Of a stretch of DNA of 34,633 nucleotides, positions 14,989-24,674 are shown piece by piece. Position numbers and translations under genes: made by a program. A model generated the notes under the pieces. That model was not told where the DNA came from. It made no database searches and saw only the letters and a list, made by a program, of their open reading frames with translations. The DNA comes from an uncultured Azospirillum sp. (GTDB taxonomy: Bacteria; Pseudomonadota; Alphaproteobacteria; Azospirillales; Azospirillaceae): positions 1-34,633 of the forward strand of contig NZ_CAMLJP010000069.1 of assembly GCF_946480385.1 (NCBI RefSeq), written 5' to 3'. The stretch's first letter is position 1. Each line of letters begins with the position of its first letter.

Positions 14989-15776
14989 CCACCCTCGTCG
15001 ACCTTCGTGTCGTCACCAAGAACCACGACCGCTACGAACAGGCGGTGCGCAGCCGCCCGGCGGTGCAGCGCGCCATCTCCTATTTCCAGGACAACATCGG
15101 CAAGATCACCAGCACCGAAGACTTCATGAAGGACGACAAGCTCTATCGCTTCGTCCTGGAAGCCTTCGACCTCGGCAGTCAGGCGAAGTCGCGCGGCCTG
15201 ATCCGCAAGGTTCTGGAAGAGGGGGTGAGCGACCAGTATTCCACCGCCAACCGGATGAGCGACACCAAGTTCCGCGAGATGGCGACCGTGCTGGGCTTCG
15301 CCGAAAACGGCGGCGACAACCTGAAACAGCCGGCCGTCGTCCAGGCGATCATCGACCGCTACGTCAACGTGACGCTGGAGGTGGAGTCCGAGGACAGGAA
15401 CCCGGCGGTGCGCCTCGGCCTTTATTTCCAGCGGCGGTCGTCGAACATCTCCAACTGGTATCAGGTGATGGCCGACAACGCCCTGCGCAAGGTGGTTTAC
15501 ACCACGCTGGGCCTGCCCGACCAGACGGCGCTGCTGGACGTCGACAAGCAGAAGGCGCTGCTGGAAAAGCGCATGGACATCGCCGACCTGAAGAACCCGG
15601 CGAAGGTCGCCAAGTTCCTCGACCGCTTCGCCGCGATGTACGACATGCAGAATGGCGGCGCCACCGCGACCGCCGCCATGCCGTCGATCGGCCCGATCTC
15701 CCGCAATGGCCGGGCCTCGGTCATCTCCATTGATCCGTCCATCACCATGACGCTGATGAGGTTCCCGCGCTTCTGA
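14985..15776 (+). CDS. DUF1217 flagellar-associated protein
   Basis: The 263-residue protein matches DUF1217: QRAISYFQDNIGKITSTEDF, MKDDKLYRFVLEAFDLGSQA, FREMATVLGFAENGGDN, VRLGLYFQRRSSNISNWYQV. In rhizobia, DUF1217 proteins are encoded in flagellar regions and have been linked to hook/rod assembly, but the biochemical role is not established. The conserved fold alternates helices and has no membrane segment. It is translationally coupled to the FlaG-like gene (ATGA). Confidence 0.85.
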   Translation: MTTLVDLRVVTKNHDRYEQAVRSRPAVQRAISYFQDNIGKITSTEDFMKDDKLYRFVLEAFDLGSQAKSRGLIRKVLEEGVSDQYSTANRMSDTKFREMATVLGFAENGGDNLKQPAVVQAIIDRYVNVTLEVESEDRNPAVRLGLYFQRRSSNISNWYQVMADNALRKVVYTTLGLPDQTALLDVDKQKALLEKRMDIADLKNPAKVAKFLDRFAAMYDMQNGGATATAAMPSIGPISRNGRASVISIDPSITMTLMRFPRF

Positions 15777-15814
15777 CAGGCCGCGGGGCTCGGCCAAGCG
15801 GGAGGAGTCCAGCC

Positions 15815-16969
15815 GTGCAGCCGCCAGCGGGCATCCCCCAGGACCGCATTCCACAGGACCGCAGGTCCGGCGACTTACAAGACCGCAAGCCCCGCGACCG
15901 CATCCGGCCGCCGGCCACCACCGGGGCTGCCGCCGTGCAGTTGCGCGGGGCCTTGTCGGCGGAGGAGGATGACGGGCGTGACGCCCTGCACATCCTGCCC
16001 CTGTCGATCCTGCCGCTGGAAACGCCGGGGCTGCGCCGGGCACGGCTGATCAAGAATGTCCGGCTGGAGACGGTGGCGGAGCTGTTCAACGATGCCCAGA
16101 CCGGCAGCGGCCAGATCGGCCTCGACCAATTATCGAAATGCTTCGGCATCGACGGTCCGGAGCTTCGTCGCGACCTGCGCAAGATCGTCCGGATCGGCGA
16201 GGCCGCCAGCTTCGACGTCTACAGCCTGCGGCTGGAGCTGCGCCGCCTGAACATCGATGTGGAGGAGGCGGGCGCGCTGCGCCTGTCGGCCGCCAAGCGG
16301 GCGGAACTGACCAGCTACATGCGCGTCTTCACCCGGCCGCTGGTGGAGCATGTCTATGGCGCGCAGGGGGCGGACATCGCCAGCATGGACGAGCTGGTCC
16401 GCCTGTTCGCCCAGCCCGACGTGGAGGAGGCGCGGCGCCGGCTGCAGATGACCGCCGACCGGCTCGACATCCCGCTGCAGGAGATCCCGGCCTTCCTGGA
16501 GGAATATGCCGACATCTTCCTGTCGCTGGCCTATTTCAAGCGCTGCCTGGACGACATCGTGCCTGACGTGCAGGGCTTCCTCGGCTGGATGGCGGAGCTG
16601 TTCCAGGTCAGCGAGGTGCGGCGCGACGCCCGCCAGCGCCGCATGCTGGACGAGATCGGCCACGACCTGACCGACATCGCCACCTCGATCACCGGGCGGT
16701 TCGAGAGCTTCGACAACCGCTCCCGCGATTTCTGGCGCGACATCAACCCGGACAGTTTCCGCAGCATCCGCGACCTGATCGTCACCCATCACCTGACCAT
16801 CGGCGGCGTGCTGTGCGGGCTGGCGGTGAAGATGAATCTGTGGAAGCACCGCTTCTCCCGCGGCGGCGGCCCGGTGCGGCGGCTGGAATTCATCCGCTCC
16901 GAAATCCTCCCTGGCCTCGCCCACATCAAGACCATCGAACAGGCGTCGCGCAACAGCATGGGCCGGTGA
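15815..16969 (+). CDS. Unrecognised protein at the end of the flagellin operon
   Basis: I do not recognise this 384-residue protein. The N terminus has a short imperfect repeat of QDR/RDR units (about residues 9-28). The rest is soluble, helical and charged, with VRLETVAELFNDAQTGSGQI, LEEYADIFLSLAYFKRCLDD, PDVQGFLGWMAELFQVSEVR, LDEIGHDLTDIATSITGRFE, and a basic, mildly hydrophobic C terminus (LCGLAVKMNLWKHRF). The start is a GTG with GGAGGAG seven bases upstream. It lies 38 bases after the DUF1217 gene and is the last gene before the non-flagellar segment. It is probably co-transcribed with the flagellin genes. The length and clear reading frame suggest a genuine conserved protein of unknown function. 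Confidence 0.7.
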   Translation: MQPPAGIPQDRIPQDRRSGDLQDRKPRDRIRPPATTGAAAVQLRGALSAEEDDGRDALHILPLSILPLETPGLRRARLIKNVRLETVAELFNDAQTGSGQIGLDQLSKCFGIDGPELRRDLRKIVRIGEAASFDVYSLRLELRRLNIDVEEAGALRLSAAKRAELTSYMRVFTRPLVEHVYGAQGADIASMDELVRLFAQPDVEEARRRLQMTADRLDIPLQEIPAFLEEYADIFLSLAYFKRCLDDIVPDVQGFLGWMAELFQVSEVRRDARQRRMLDEIGHDLTDIATSITGRFESFDNRSRDFWRDINPDSFRSIRDLIVTHHLTIGGVLCGLAVKMNLWKHRFSRGGGPVRRLEFIRSEILPGLAHIKTIEQASRNSMGR

Positions 16970-16985
16970 GGGGGTGCCTGATACT

Positions 16986-17132
16986 CCCTCTCCCGCCCCG
17001 GGAGAGGGAAGGGGCCCGCCGTGCAGCGGTGGGAAGGGTGAGGGGTGATCCAAGGATATGCAATCCATGTCCGGAATGCCCCTCACCCTCCCCACTTCGT
17101 GGGTCCCCTCCCTCTCCCGGGGCGGGAGAGGG
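16986..17132. repeat. Palindromic paired repeat element upstream of hflX
   Basis: CCCTCTCCCGCCCCGGGAGA (from 16986, 23 bases to 17008) is the exact reverse complement of 17110-17132, and each arm is itself a near-palindrome. Inner arms GGGAAGGGTGAGGGG (17031-17045) and CCCCTCACCCTCCCC (17079-17093) extend the inverted repeat with one mismatch. The central 33 bases (17046-17078) are unpaired. It resembles the fliN-fliP element. The structure fits a REP-type pair or a small non-autonomous palindromic element. It takes up much of the gap between the flagellin operon and hflX. Confidence 0.75.
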
Positions 17133-17315
17133 CGCCTTCCGCCAATCTCCCAAAAAATCGGTCCCGCGGCCTTGTTCCAAGCGCCGAAGCTCTCATCTAT
17201 CCTCGTACGACAGCGCGTATCGAGGCCCCTATCCCGGCCGGCGCGACAACTTCGGTGACCTCCCTTGATCTAAGTTCCCCGGTTCGGCCTCCTGCCTCGG
17301 GTGTGCCGACGCTCT

Positions 17316-17453
17316 CCTCTCCGACCCCGTGACGCGCAGGCCGCCGCGACCCTCCCCCGTGCCGTGGCGCCGCCGGTGGGGTCGGAGAGGACCCCTTTTT
17401 GCCAATTTCCGAGCTTCGCATCCGCGAGGGATGCGCGCATGCCCCGCGCATCC
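17316..17453 (+). promoter_or_regulatory. Structured hflX leader with a possible attenuator
   Basis: CCTCTCCGACCCC (17316-17328) can pair perfectly with GGGGTCGGAGAGG (17378-17390). Alternatively GGGGT (17378-17382) pairs with ACCCC (17391-17395), and this hairpin runs directly into TTTTT (17396-17400), a terminator-like arrangement. The two foldings exclude each other. Downstream, CGCATCC/GGATGCG (17417-17423 with 17429-17435) competes with GGATGCGCG/CGCGCATCC (17429-17437 with 17445-17453). The latter ends 25 bases before the hflX ATG. This looks like an attenuating leader, but the short terminator stem and lack of a known ligand keep it a hypothesis. The rest of the gap 17133-17478 holds no gene I can support. 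Confidence 0.5.
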
Positions 17454-17478
17454 GGTGCCGGGGCGGACAAAGGAACCC

Positions 17479-18825
17479 ATGGGCACGCATCAGACCACCG
17501 ATTTGAAAACCACCGAAACCCCGCGGTCCGCTTTGGGCCGCGCCCTCGTCCTTCACCCGGTCCTGCGCGGGGCCGAGACCGACCGCAGCCCCGAAGCCTC
17601 GCTGGACGAGGCGGTCGGGCTTACGGCGGCCATCGACCTCGACGTGGCGCAGGCCGCGGTCGTCAAGGTCAACCAGCCGCGCCCGGCAACCCTGCTGGGC
17701 GGTGGCGCCATCGAGCAGTATGCCAAGCTGATCGAAGACGCGCATGAGGCGGGCGAGGCCATCGACCTCGTCATCGTCGACCATGCGCTGACCCCGGTGC
17801 AGCAGCGCAACCTCGAAAAGGCGTTCGGCGCCAAGGTCATCGACCGCACCGGCCTGATCCTGGAGATCTTCGGCGCCCGCGCCCGCACCCATGAAGGCCA
17901 GCTTCAGGTCGAACTGGCGTCGCTGAGTTACCAGAAATCGCGGCTGGTGCGGTCCTGGACCCACTTGGAACGCCAGCGCGGCGGCTTCGGCTTCCTCGGC
18001 GGCCCCGGTGAATCGCAGCTGGAGCTTGACCGTCGCCTGATCGGCAACCGCATCGTCAAGATCAAGCGGGAGCTGGACGACGTCCGCCGCACCCGTGGCC
18101 TGCACCGAAAGGCGCGCGCCAAGGTGCCGTACCCGGTGGTGGCGCTGGTCGGCTACACCAACGCCGGCAAGTCCACCCTGTTCAACCGGATGGCCGGCGC
18201 CGACGTGTTCGCGAAGGACCTGCTGTTCGCCACGCTCGACCCGACCATGCGTCAGGTGGTGCTGCCGTCGGGCCGCAAGGTGATCCTGTCCGACACGGTC
18301 GGCTTCATCTCCGACCTGCCGACCCATCTGGTCGCGGCCTTCCGCGCCACGCTGGAGGAGGTGCAGTCGGCCGACATCATCCTGCATGTCCGCGACATCG
18401 CCCACCCCGACACCGAGGCCCAAAAGGCCGATGTGGAGGCGATCCTGGGCGATCTCGGCATCGATCCGGAGCGCGACCCGCGCGTGGTCGAGGTCGCCAA
18501 CAAGATCGACCTGCTGGACGGGGCGGAGCTTGACGCCGTGCTCGCCCGCACCGAACGGGCCGGCAACGCCTGTGCGGTGTCCGCCGCCACCGGCGGGCGG
18601 CTGGACACGCTGTTCCGCATCCTCGACGACCGGATGACCGCCGGCCGCGAGCTGGTGGAACTGGATATCGAGCATGGCGATGGCGCGACTCTCGCCTGGC
18701 TTTACGCCCATGGCGAGGTGGTCGACCGCAGCGACGACGACAGCCACGCCCATCTGCGGGTGGCCATCGAGCCGGCGACGCTGGCCCGCATGGCCCATCT
18801 GGGGCAGGACCACGTCGCCGCCTGA
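17479..18825 (+). CDS. hflX: Ribosome-associated GTPase HflX
   Basis: HflX is a GTPase that splits stalled or hibernating 70S ribosomes, especially under heat or antibiotic stress. The N-terminal HflX domain includes VVKVNQPRPATLLGGGAIEQ and FGARARTHEGQLQVELASLS, then RGGFGFLGGPGESQLELDRR. The GTPase domain follows, with G1 GYTNAGKST (residues 225-233), G2 TLDPT, G3 DTVG (272-275) and G4 NKID (341-344). The 448-residue length is normal. The frame runs back to 17329, but the ATG at 17479 has AGGAA upstream and begins the conserved protein. In many Alphaproteobacteria hflX follows hfq; here no hfq is present. It ends at a clear terminator, so it is probably monocistronic. Confidence 0.94.
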   Translation: MGTHQTTDLKTTETPRSALGRALVLHPVLRGAETDRSPEASLDEAVGLTAAIDLDVAQAAVVKVNQPRPATLLGGGAIEQYAKLIEDAHEAGEAIDLVIVDHALTPVQQRNLEKAFGAKVIDRTGLILEIFGARARTHEGQLQVELASLSYQKSRLVRSWTHLERQRGGFGFLGGPGESQLELDRRLIGNRIVKIKRELDDVRRTRGLHRKARAKVPYPVVALVGYTNAGKSTLFNRMAGADVFAKDLLFATLDPTMRQVVLPSGRKVILSDTVGFISDLPTHLVAAFRATLEEVQSADIILHVRDIAHPDTEAQKADVEAILGDLGIDPERDPRVVEVANKIDLLDGAELDAVLARTERAGNACAVSAATGGRLDTLFRILDDRMTAGRELVELDIEHGDGATLAWLYAHGEVVDRSDDDSHAHLRVAIEPATLARMAHLGQDHVAA

Positions 18826-18851
18826 CCGGCGGATCGAGGACGGAAGAGAAG

Positions 18852-18882
18852 GGGCTGCCGGAAACGGCGGCCCTTTTTCTTT
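18852..18882 (+). terminator. Rho-independent terminator of hflX
   Basis: GGGCTGCCG (18852-18860) and CGGCGGCCC (18865-18873) form a nine-pair stem with one G-U pair and a stable GAAA tetraloop, followed by TTTTTCTTT. It lies 26 bases after the hflX stop. This is the clearest intrinsic terminator in the window. Confidence 0.88.
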
Positions 18883-19052
18883 GTCCGCAGCGCGGATCGG
18901 GGAATGAAAAACTCTGTATTGATTGGCAGGCTGTTGGAATAGGCGGGTTAGGTCTGCAGAAATTCCTATTCAATACCTCATATTACAACAGGACAAAGAA
19001 GAAGGTCTGCAGTTGTTGAAAGAGCGTCTGCCCCATATGGTCTCATGGCTTA

Positions 19053-19091
19053 GGTCAAGATGTTTGACCGAACCCGTAAAATATGTATGAT
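19053..19091 (+). promoter_or_regulatory. Promoter with overlapping operator for the BCCT transporter
   Basis: TTGACC (19064-19069) and TATGAT (19086-19091), 16 bases apart, form a good housekeeping-type promoter. The -35 box is also the right half of the perfect palindrome GGTCAA-N5-TTGACC (19053-19069). A repressor bound there would block RNA polymerase. Transcription would begin near 19098, leaving a leader of about 165 bases before the ATG at 19263. The rest of the 437-base gap after hflX (18883-19052) is AT-richer and shows no gene. Confidence 0.6.
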
Positions 19092-19262
19092 CCCGTGCTT
19101 CGATTTGTGCGACCGCGCGATTCGCGCGATGCGAGCAGTTTGCGCACGGATGCCGATCACCGGCTTTTCCTGGCGGGCTCGCAACATTCACTCACCCGGG
19201 TCGTTGTGCTGTCAGCGTCTCGACACGCTTACGCTTGGGCGGGCTTGTTTCGGAGTGCCATC

Positions 19263-21275
<2,013 letters not shown>

Positions 21276-21282
21276 GAGAGGC

Positions 21283-21699
21283 CTATCCGTCCGAAGGGGG
21301 CGGCCGTGACACCACATACACGGCCACGGCCGCCATGGCCGCCCCGGTGCCGGCGAGCACCGGGTATCCGGGCGACGACAGGGCGAGCACGGCGAAGCTG
21401 GATGACATGCCGCCGACCGCCATGACCTTCGCCTTCACCGGGATGGCGCCGCGGTCCTGCCACTCGCGCACGGTACGGCCGAACCGCGGGTCGTTGCGCA
21501 TCCGCTCCCGCAGTTCGGGATTGCCGCGGGCATAGGCCCAGCCGGCGACCAGCAGGAAGGGAACGGTGGGCAGGATGGGCAGGAACGCCCCGGCGGTGGC
21601 CAGCCCGACCGCTCCATGGCCGACCAGGAGCCACAGCCGCCGCCGTCCCTTTCCCGTGCCGTTACCCTTGTCTTCGTCCACCGCCAGCCCGCTCATCAT
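21283..21699 (-). CDS. ybaN: YbaN-like DUF454 inner-membrane protein
   Basis: This small membrane protein carries the DUF454 pattern: LLVGHGAVGLATAGAFLPIL then PTVPFLLVAGWAYARGNPEL and FGRTVREWQDRGAIPVKAKV. There are hydrophobic segments near residues 23-55 and a C-terminal pair (about 90-130). The function of YbaN is unknown. It converges on the BCCT gene with only seven bases between. Two adjacent ATG codons are possible starts. Nothing ties it to motility. Confidence 0.85.
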   Translation of the reverse strand: MMSGLAVDEDKGNGTGKGRRRLWLLVGHGAVGLATAGAFLPILPTVPFLLVAGWAYARGNPELRERMRNDPRFGRTVREWQDRGAIPVKAKVMAVGGMSSSFAVLALSSPGYPVLAGTGAAMAAVAVYVVSRPPPSDG

Positions 21700-21756
21700 G
21701 GAACGCCGTCCGGATCATTGAACCGTGCCCGGCGGTGCCGTGCAAGTCCGGGTTGG

Positions 21757-22344
21757 TCACCCCACCTTGCGCACCATCCCCGGCGCGCCGACCTTCGCCG
21801 TAGCCTCCAGGCTGTAGAGCTTCGCCAGCAGTTGCGGCGCCGGCTGTTCGCCCGCCGGTGCCGCCATGCCCGTCTCCGCCACTGCTCCAGACTTGCGGCG
21901 CAAAGCCTCCGCCAAGGACTGAGGGGAGGGCAGGGCGGGATCACCGCCACCCTCGCCGCCGTGCATCCAGGGCAGCGTTCCGGCCGGCGCTCCCTCCGCC
22001 GCCACCGTTTCCGTCCCATCCTCCAGCAGACTGCCGATATGGCCCAGCACGCTGTCGCCGGTGATCTCCTCGAAGGCCACCATCGCGGCGCTGCCGATCA
22101 GGCCGGGCAGGCCGCCGAACAGGAATCCACCGGCCAGCCGCGCCGGGATCGAGATGCTTTCCCCTGTCGCCTCGCGATAGACCGAGGACACCACGGGCAA
22201 TTGCTGGAGCGGGTTGACCACGTCGAGCAGGTCCTCGAACCCGACGCTCATTTTGTCCGCCAGCGTTTCCTCCGGCTCATTGGGCTTGCGCTGGGCGGTC
22301 GGCGGAGTGACGGCCTGGGCCGCCAATCTGGTATTCACGCTCAT
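21757..22344 (-). CDS. Unrecognised protein coupled to fliI
   Basis: I do not recognise this 195-residue protein. Residues about 33-110 look like a conserved domain: VGFEDLLDVVNPLQQLPVVS, then SVYREATGESISIPARLAGG and FLFGGLPGLIGSAAMVAFEE, a Gly-rich hydrophobic segment that may enter the membrane. The C-terminal half is low-complexity (Gly/Ala/Pro). Its ATG overlaps the fliI stop (ATGA), so the two are translationally coupled. fliJ usually follows fliI, but this sequence has no long coiled coil and does not resemble FliJ. A role with the export ATPase or the inner membrane is plausible from position only. Confidence 0.65.
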   Translation of the reverse strand: MSVNTRLAAQAVTPPTAQRKPNEPEETLADKMSVGFEDLLDVVNPLQQLPVVSSVYREATGESISIPARLAGGFLFGGLPGLIGSAAMVAFEEITGDSVLGHIGSLLEDGTETVAAEGAPAGTLPWMHGGEGGGDPALPSPQSLAEALRRKSGAVAETGMAAPAGEQPAPQLLAKLYSLEATAKVGAPGMVRKVG

Positions 22345-23702
22345 GCTTGGTCTCCGATGGCGGCGAGCAGCGCGTCCAGCCGCGCGAAACTCTCGGCGGA
22401 GGGGGAGGGATCGTCCTTGCCCTGGCGCAGGAAGTCTTCCAACTGCGGGTGCAGGTCGATGGCGGCGTCGGTCTCCGGGGCGGTGCCGCGCTTGTAGGCG
22501 CCGAGCCGGATCATCTCCTTCATGCCGTCATAGGTGGCCGCCAGCGCGCGGGCGCGGCCGACGATGCGGTTCTCCCGCGCGTCATGGCAGCCGGGCAGGG
22601 TGCGCGACACGCTGCGCAGCAGGTTGACGGCGGGATAGCGCCCCTGCTCGGCGATCTTGCGATCCAGCACCAGATGCCCGTCGAGGATGCCGCGCACCGC
22701 ATCGGCAATGGGTTCGTCATGGTCGTCGCCATCGACCAGCACGGTGAAGATGGCGGTGATATCCCCCTCCCCCCCACCTTCCGGACCCGGCCCCGCCCGT
22801 TCCAGCAGGCGGGGCAGCTCGGCGAAGACGCTGGGCGGATAGCTCTTGGCGGTCGGCGGCTCCCCGGCGGCCAGCCCGATCTCGCGCTGGGCCATGGCGA
22901 AGCGGGTGACGCTGTCCATCAGGCACAGCACATGCTTGCCCTGATCGCGCAGCTCCTCGGCCACCGTCATCGTCAGCAGCGCGGCCTGCCGGCGCATCAG
23001 CGGCGGCTCGTCCGACGTGGCGACGATGACGACGGAGCGCGCCAGCCCCTCCGGTCCCAGATCGTCCTGGATGAATTCGCGCACCTCGCGCCCGCGCTCG
23101 CCGATCAGGCCGATGACGATGGCGTCGGCCTCGGCATGGCGGGCGACCATCGCCAGCAGGGTCGATTTGCCGACGCCCGACCCGGCGAAGACGCCCAGCC
23201 GCTGCCCACGGCAGAGCGGCACGAAGCTGTCGATCACCCGGATGCCGCTGTCCAGCCGCGTCCCCACCCGGCGCCGGGCGCAGGCGGCCGGCGGCGGCTG
23301 GCGCAAGGATCGCGGATGCTCGCCGTTCGCCAGCGGCCCCTTGCCGTCGATCGGCTCGCCCAGCGCGTTCACCACCCGGCCGAGCCAGCCCGGACCGGGC
23401 CGCAGCATGAAGGCGGTGTCGTCGGTGACGGCGGCGCAGCCCTCCGCCACACCGTCCAGATTGTCGAAGGCCATCAGCAGCGAGCGGCCGTTGCGGAACC
23501 CGATGGTCTCGCACAGCACGCGCCCGCCGCGCAGGGTTTCCGCATGGCATTTGTCGCCGACCGACAGCACGCGCTGCAGCCCGTCGACCTCCAGCGTCAT
23601 GCCGGCGGCCGAGCGGATTTCGCCGCGCCACTGGCGCGTCGGCAGCCGGTCGAGTTCCGCCGCCAGGGTGGCGAGTGCCGGCATCGGCGCTGTCTCCATC
23701 AT
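22341..23702 (-). CDS. fliI: Flagellar export ATPase FliI
   Basis: FliI is the hexameric F1-beta-like ATPase that energises flagellar protein export with FliH and FliJ. Walker A is AGSGVGKST (residues 173-181), Walker B lies in KHVLCLMDSVTRFAMAQRE, and GERGREVREFIQDDLG is also diagnostic. The family's SYPPSVFAELPRLLERAG and later RSVSRTLPG are present. The 453-residue length is typical. It diverges from flgB, and the shared upstream region (23703-23810) contains one of the flagellar boxes. Two adjacent ATG codons are available as starts. Confidence 0.96.
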   Translation of the reverse strand: MMETAPMPALATLAAELDRLPTRQWRGEIRSAAGMTLEVDGLQRVLSVGDKCHAETLRGGRVLCETIGFRNGRSLLMAFDNLDGVAEGCAAVTDDTAFMLRPGPGWLGRVVNALGEPIDGKGPLANGEHPRSLRQPPPAACARRRVGTRLDSGIRVIDSFVPLCRGQRLGVFAGSGVGKSTLLAMVARHAEADAIVIGLIGERGREVREFIQDDLGPEGLARSVVIVATSDEPPLMRRQAALLTMTVAEELRDQGKHVLCLMDSVTRFAMAQREIGLAAGEPPTAKSYPPSVFAELPRLLERAGPGPEGGGEGDITAIFTVLVDGDDHDEPIADAVRGILDGHLVLDRKIAEQGRYPAVNLLRSVSRTLPGCHDARENRIVGRARALAATYDGMKEMIRLGAYKRGTAPETDAAIDLHPQLEDFLRQGKDDPSPSAESFARLDALLAAIGDQA

Positions 23703-23734
23703 GCCTGTCGATGGAGACAGCCTAGAGCAGCGAA

Positions 23735-23754
23735 TTTAAATCCGGTTTTAAACG
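23735..23754 (+). promoter_or_regulatory. Shared flagellar-operon box, flgB/fliI copy
   Basis: TTTAAATCCGGTTTTAAACG lies 57 bases before flgB in the region shared with divergent fliI. It resembles the flhA copy closely (TTTAAATCC and GGTTTTA in common) and the fliF and flagellin copies more loosely. TTAA-N8-TTAAAC within it is reminiscent of a CtrA-type half-site pair, although the CtrA spacing is seven. Confidence 0.5.
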
Positions 23755-23810
23755 GGCGGGATCATCGTCCGGCCTTGTGTTCCGGTGAGATGTGATGGAA
23801 CGAGGTCGCA

Positions 23811-24203
23811 ATGGATTTGAGTAAAATCGGTTTCTTCCAGCTTGCCGGCACGCGCCTAGACTATCTGGCGCAGCGGCAGAAGCTGATCGCCGAGAATGTC
23901 GTGAACGCCAACACGCCCGACTACCAGGCGCGCGACCTGAAATCCTTCGACAGCGTCATGGAGGGCATCCGCCCGGTGGAGACCGCCCGCACCGCCGGCC
24001 TGCATCTGGCCGGCAGCCGTTCCACCACGCCCTACCGCGAGGAAGGCAAGGCGGGCTTGTGGGAGTCGACCCCCAGCGGCAACGCGGTGTCGCTGGAGCA
24101 GGAGATGATCAAGGGCAGCGAGACCCGCGACGCCTTCGCCCTGACCACCAGCCTGTTCCAGCGCAATGTGCAGATGCTGCGCATGGCTTGGCGGAACGGT
24201 TAA
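23811..24203 (+). CDS. flgB: Flagellar proximal rod protein FlgB
   Basis: FlgB is the first rod protein above the export gate. The 130-residue product shows the rod-protein signature RLDYLAQRQKLIAENVVNAN followed by TPDYQARDLKSFDSVM. The C-terminal end (LTTSLFQRNVQMLRMAWRNG) fits the paired helix of axial proteins. GAGG precedes the ATG. It heads the operon flgB-flgC-fliE-fliQ-transglycosylase, as in many Alphaproteobacteria. Confidence 0.93.
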   Translation: MDLSKIGFFQLAGTRLDYLAQRQKLIAENVVNANTPDYQARDLKSFDSVMEGIRPVETARTAGLHLAGSRSTTPYREEGKAGLWESTPSGNAVSLEQEMIKGSETRDAFALTTSLFQRNVQMLRMAWRNG

Positions 24204-24243
24204 GGGCGAAACGGCTGACGGCTTTTTAGGACGGAGACGAGCG

Positions 24244-24663
24244 ATGATGAACGATGTCCTCGGCGCCACGCTGAAGATCGCCGGTGCCGGGCTTCAGGCG
24301 CAATCGACCCGCCTGCGCGTGGTGGCGGAAAACCTCGCCAATGCCGATTCCACCGCCACTTCCAAGGGCGGCGACCCCTATCGCCGCAAGACGGTGTCCT
24401 TCGACAGCGTGATGGACCGCGGCGTCGGCGCGGAGCTGGTGCAGGTCAAGCAGATCGGCCGCGACCGCAGCGACTTCCAGCTCGCCTACGACCCCTCGCA
24501 CCCGGCGGCCGACGACAAGGGCTATGTCAAGAAGCCCAATGTCCAGCCGCTGATCGAGATGATGGACATGCGCGAGGCCGGCCGCGCCTTCGAAGCCAGC
24601 ATGAACGTCATCGAACAGTCGCGCGCGATGATGAACCGCGTCGTCGACCTGCTGCGCAGTTGA
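24244..24663 (+). CDS. flgC: Flagellar proximal rod protein FlgC
   Basis: FlgC is a rod protein with the axial signature GAGLQAQSTRLRVVAENLAN then ADSTATSKGGDPYRRKTVSF. Later it has GYVKKPNVQPLIEMMDMREA and a C-terminal helix FEASMNVIEQSRAMMNRVVD. The 139 residues are typical. Two adjacent ATG codons occur, with GGAG about ten bases before the first. It is 40 bases after flgB. Confidence 0.94.
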   Translation: MMNDVLGATLKIAGAGLQAQSTRLRVVAENLANADSTATSKGGDPYRRKTVSFDSVMDRGVGAELVQVKQIGRDRSDFQLAYDPSHPAADDKGYVKKPNVQPLIEMMDMREAGRAFEASMNVIEQSRAMMNRVVDLLRS

Positions 24664-24674
24664 GGAGCCGTCCC

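Noticed and set aside
18950..19012. Direct repeat AGGTCTGCAG (18950-18959 and 19003-19012)
   Set aside because: Only ten bases and two copies, 53 bases apart, with no further structure; could be chance in this AT-richer gap.
23736..23753. Canonical CtrA site in the flgB box
   Set aside because: TTAA pairs are eight rather than seven bases apart here and the spacing differs in the other copies, so it is not a standard CtrA site.
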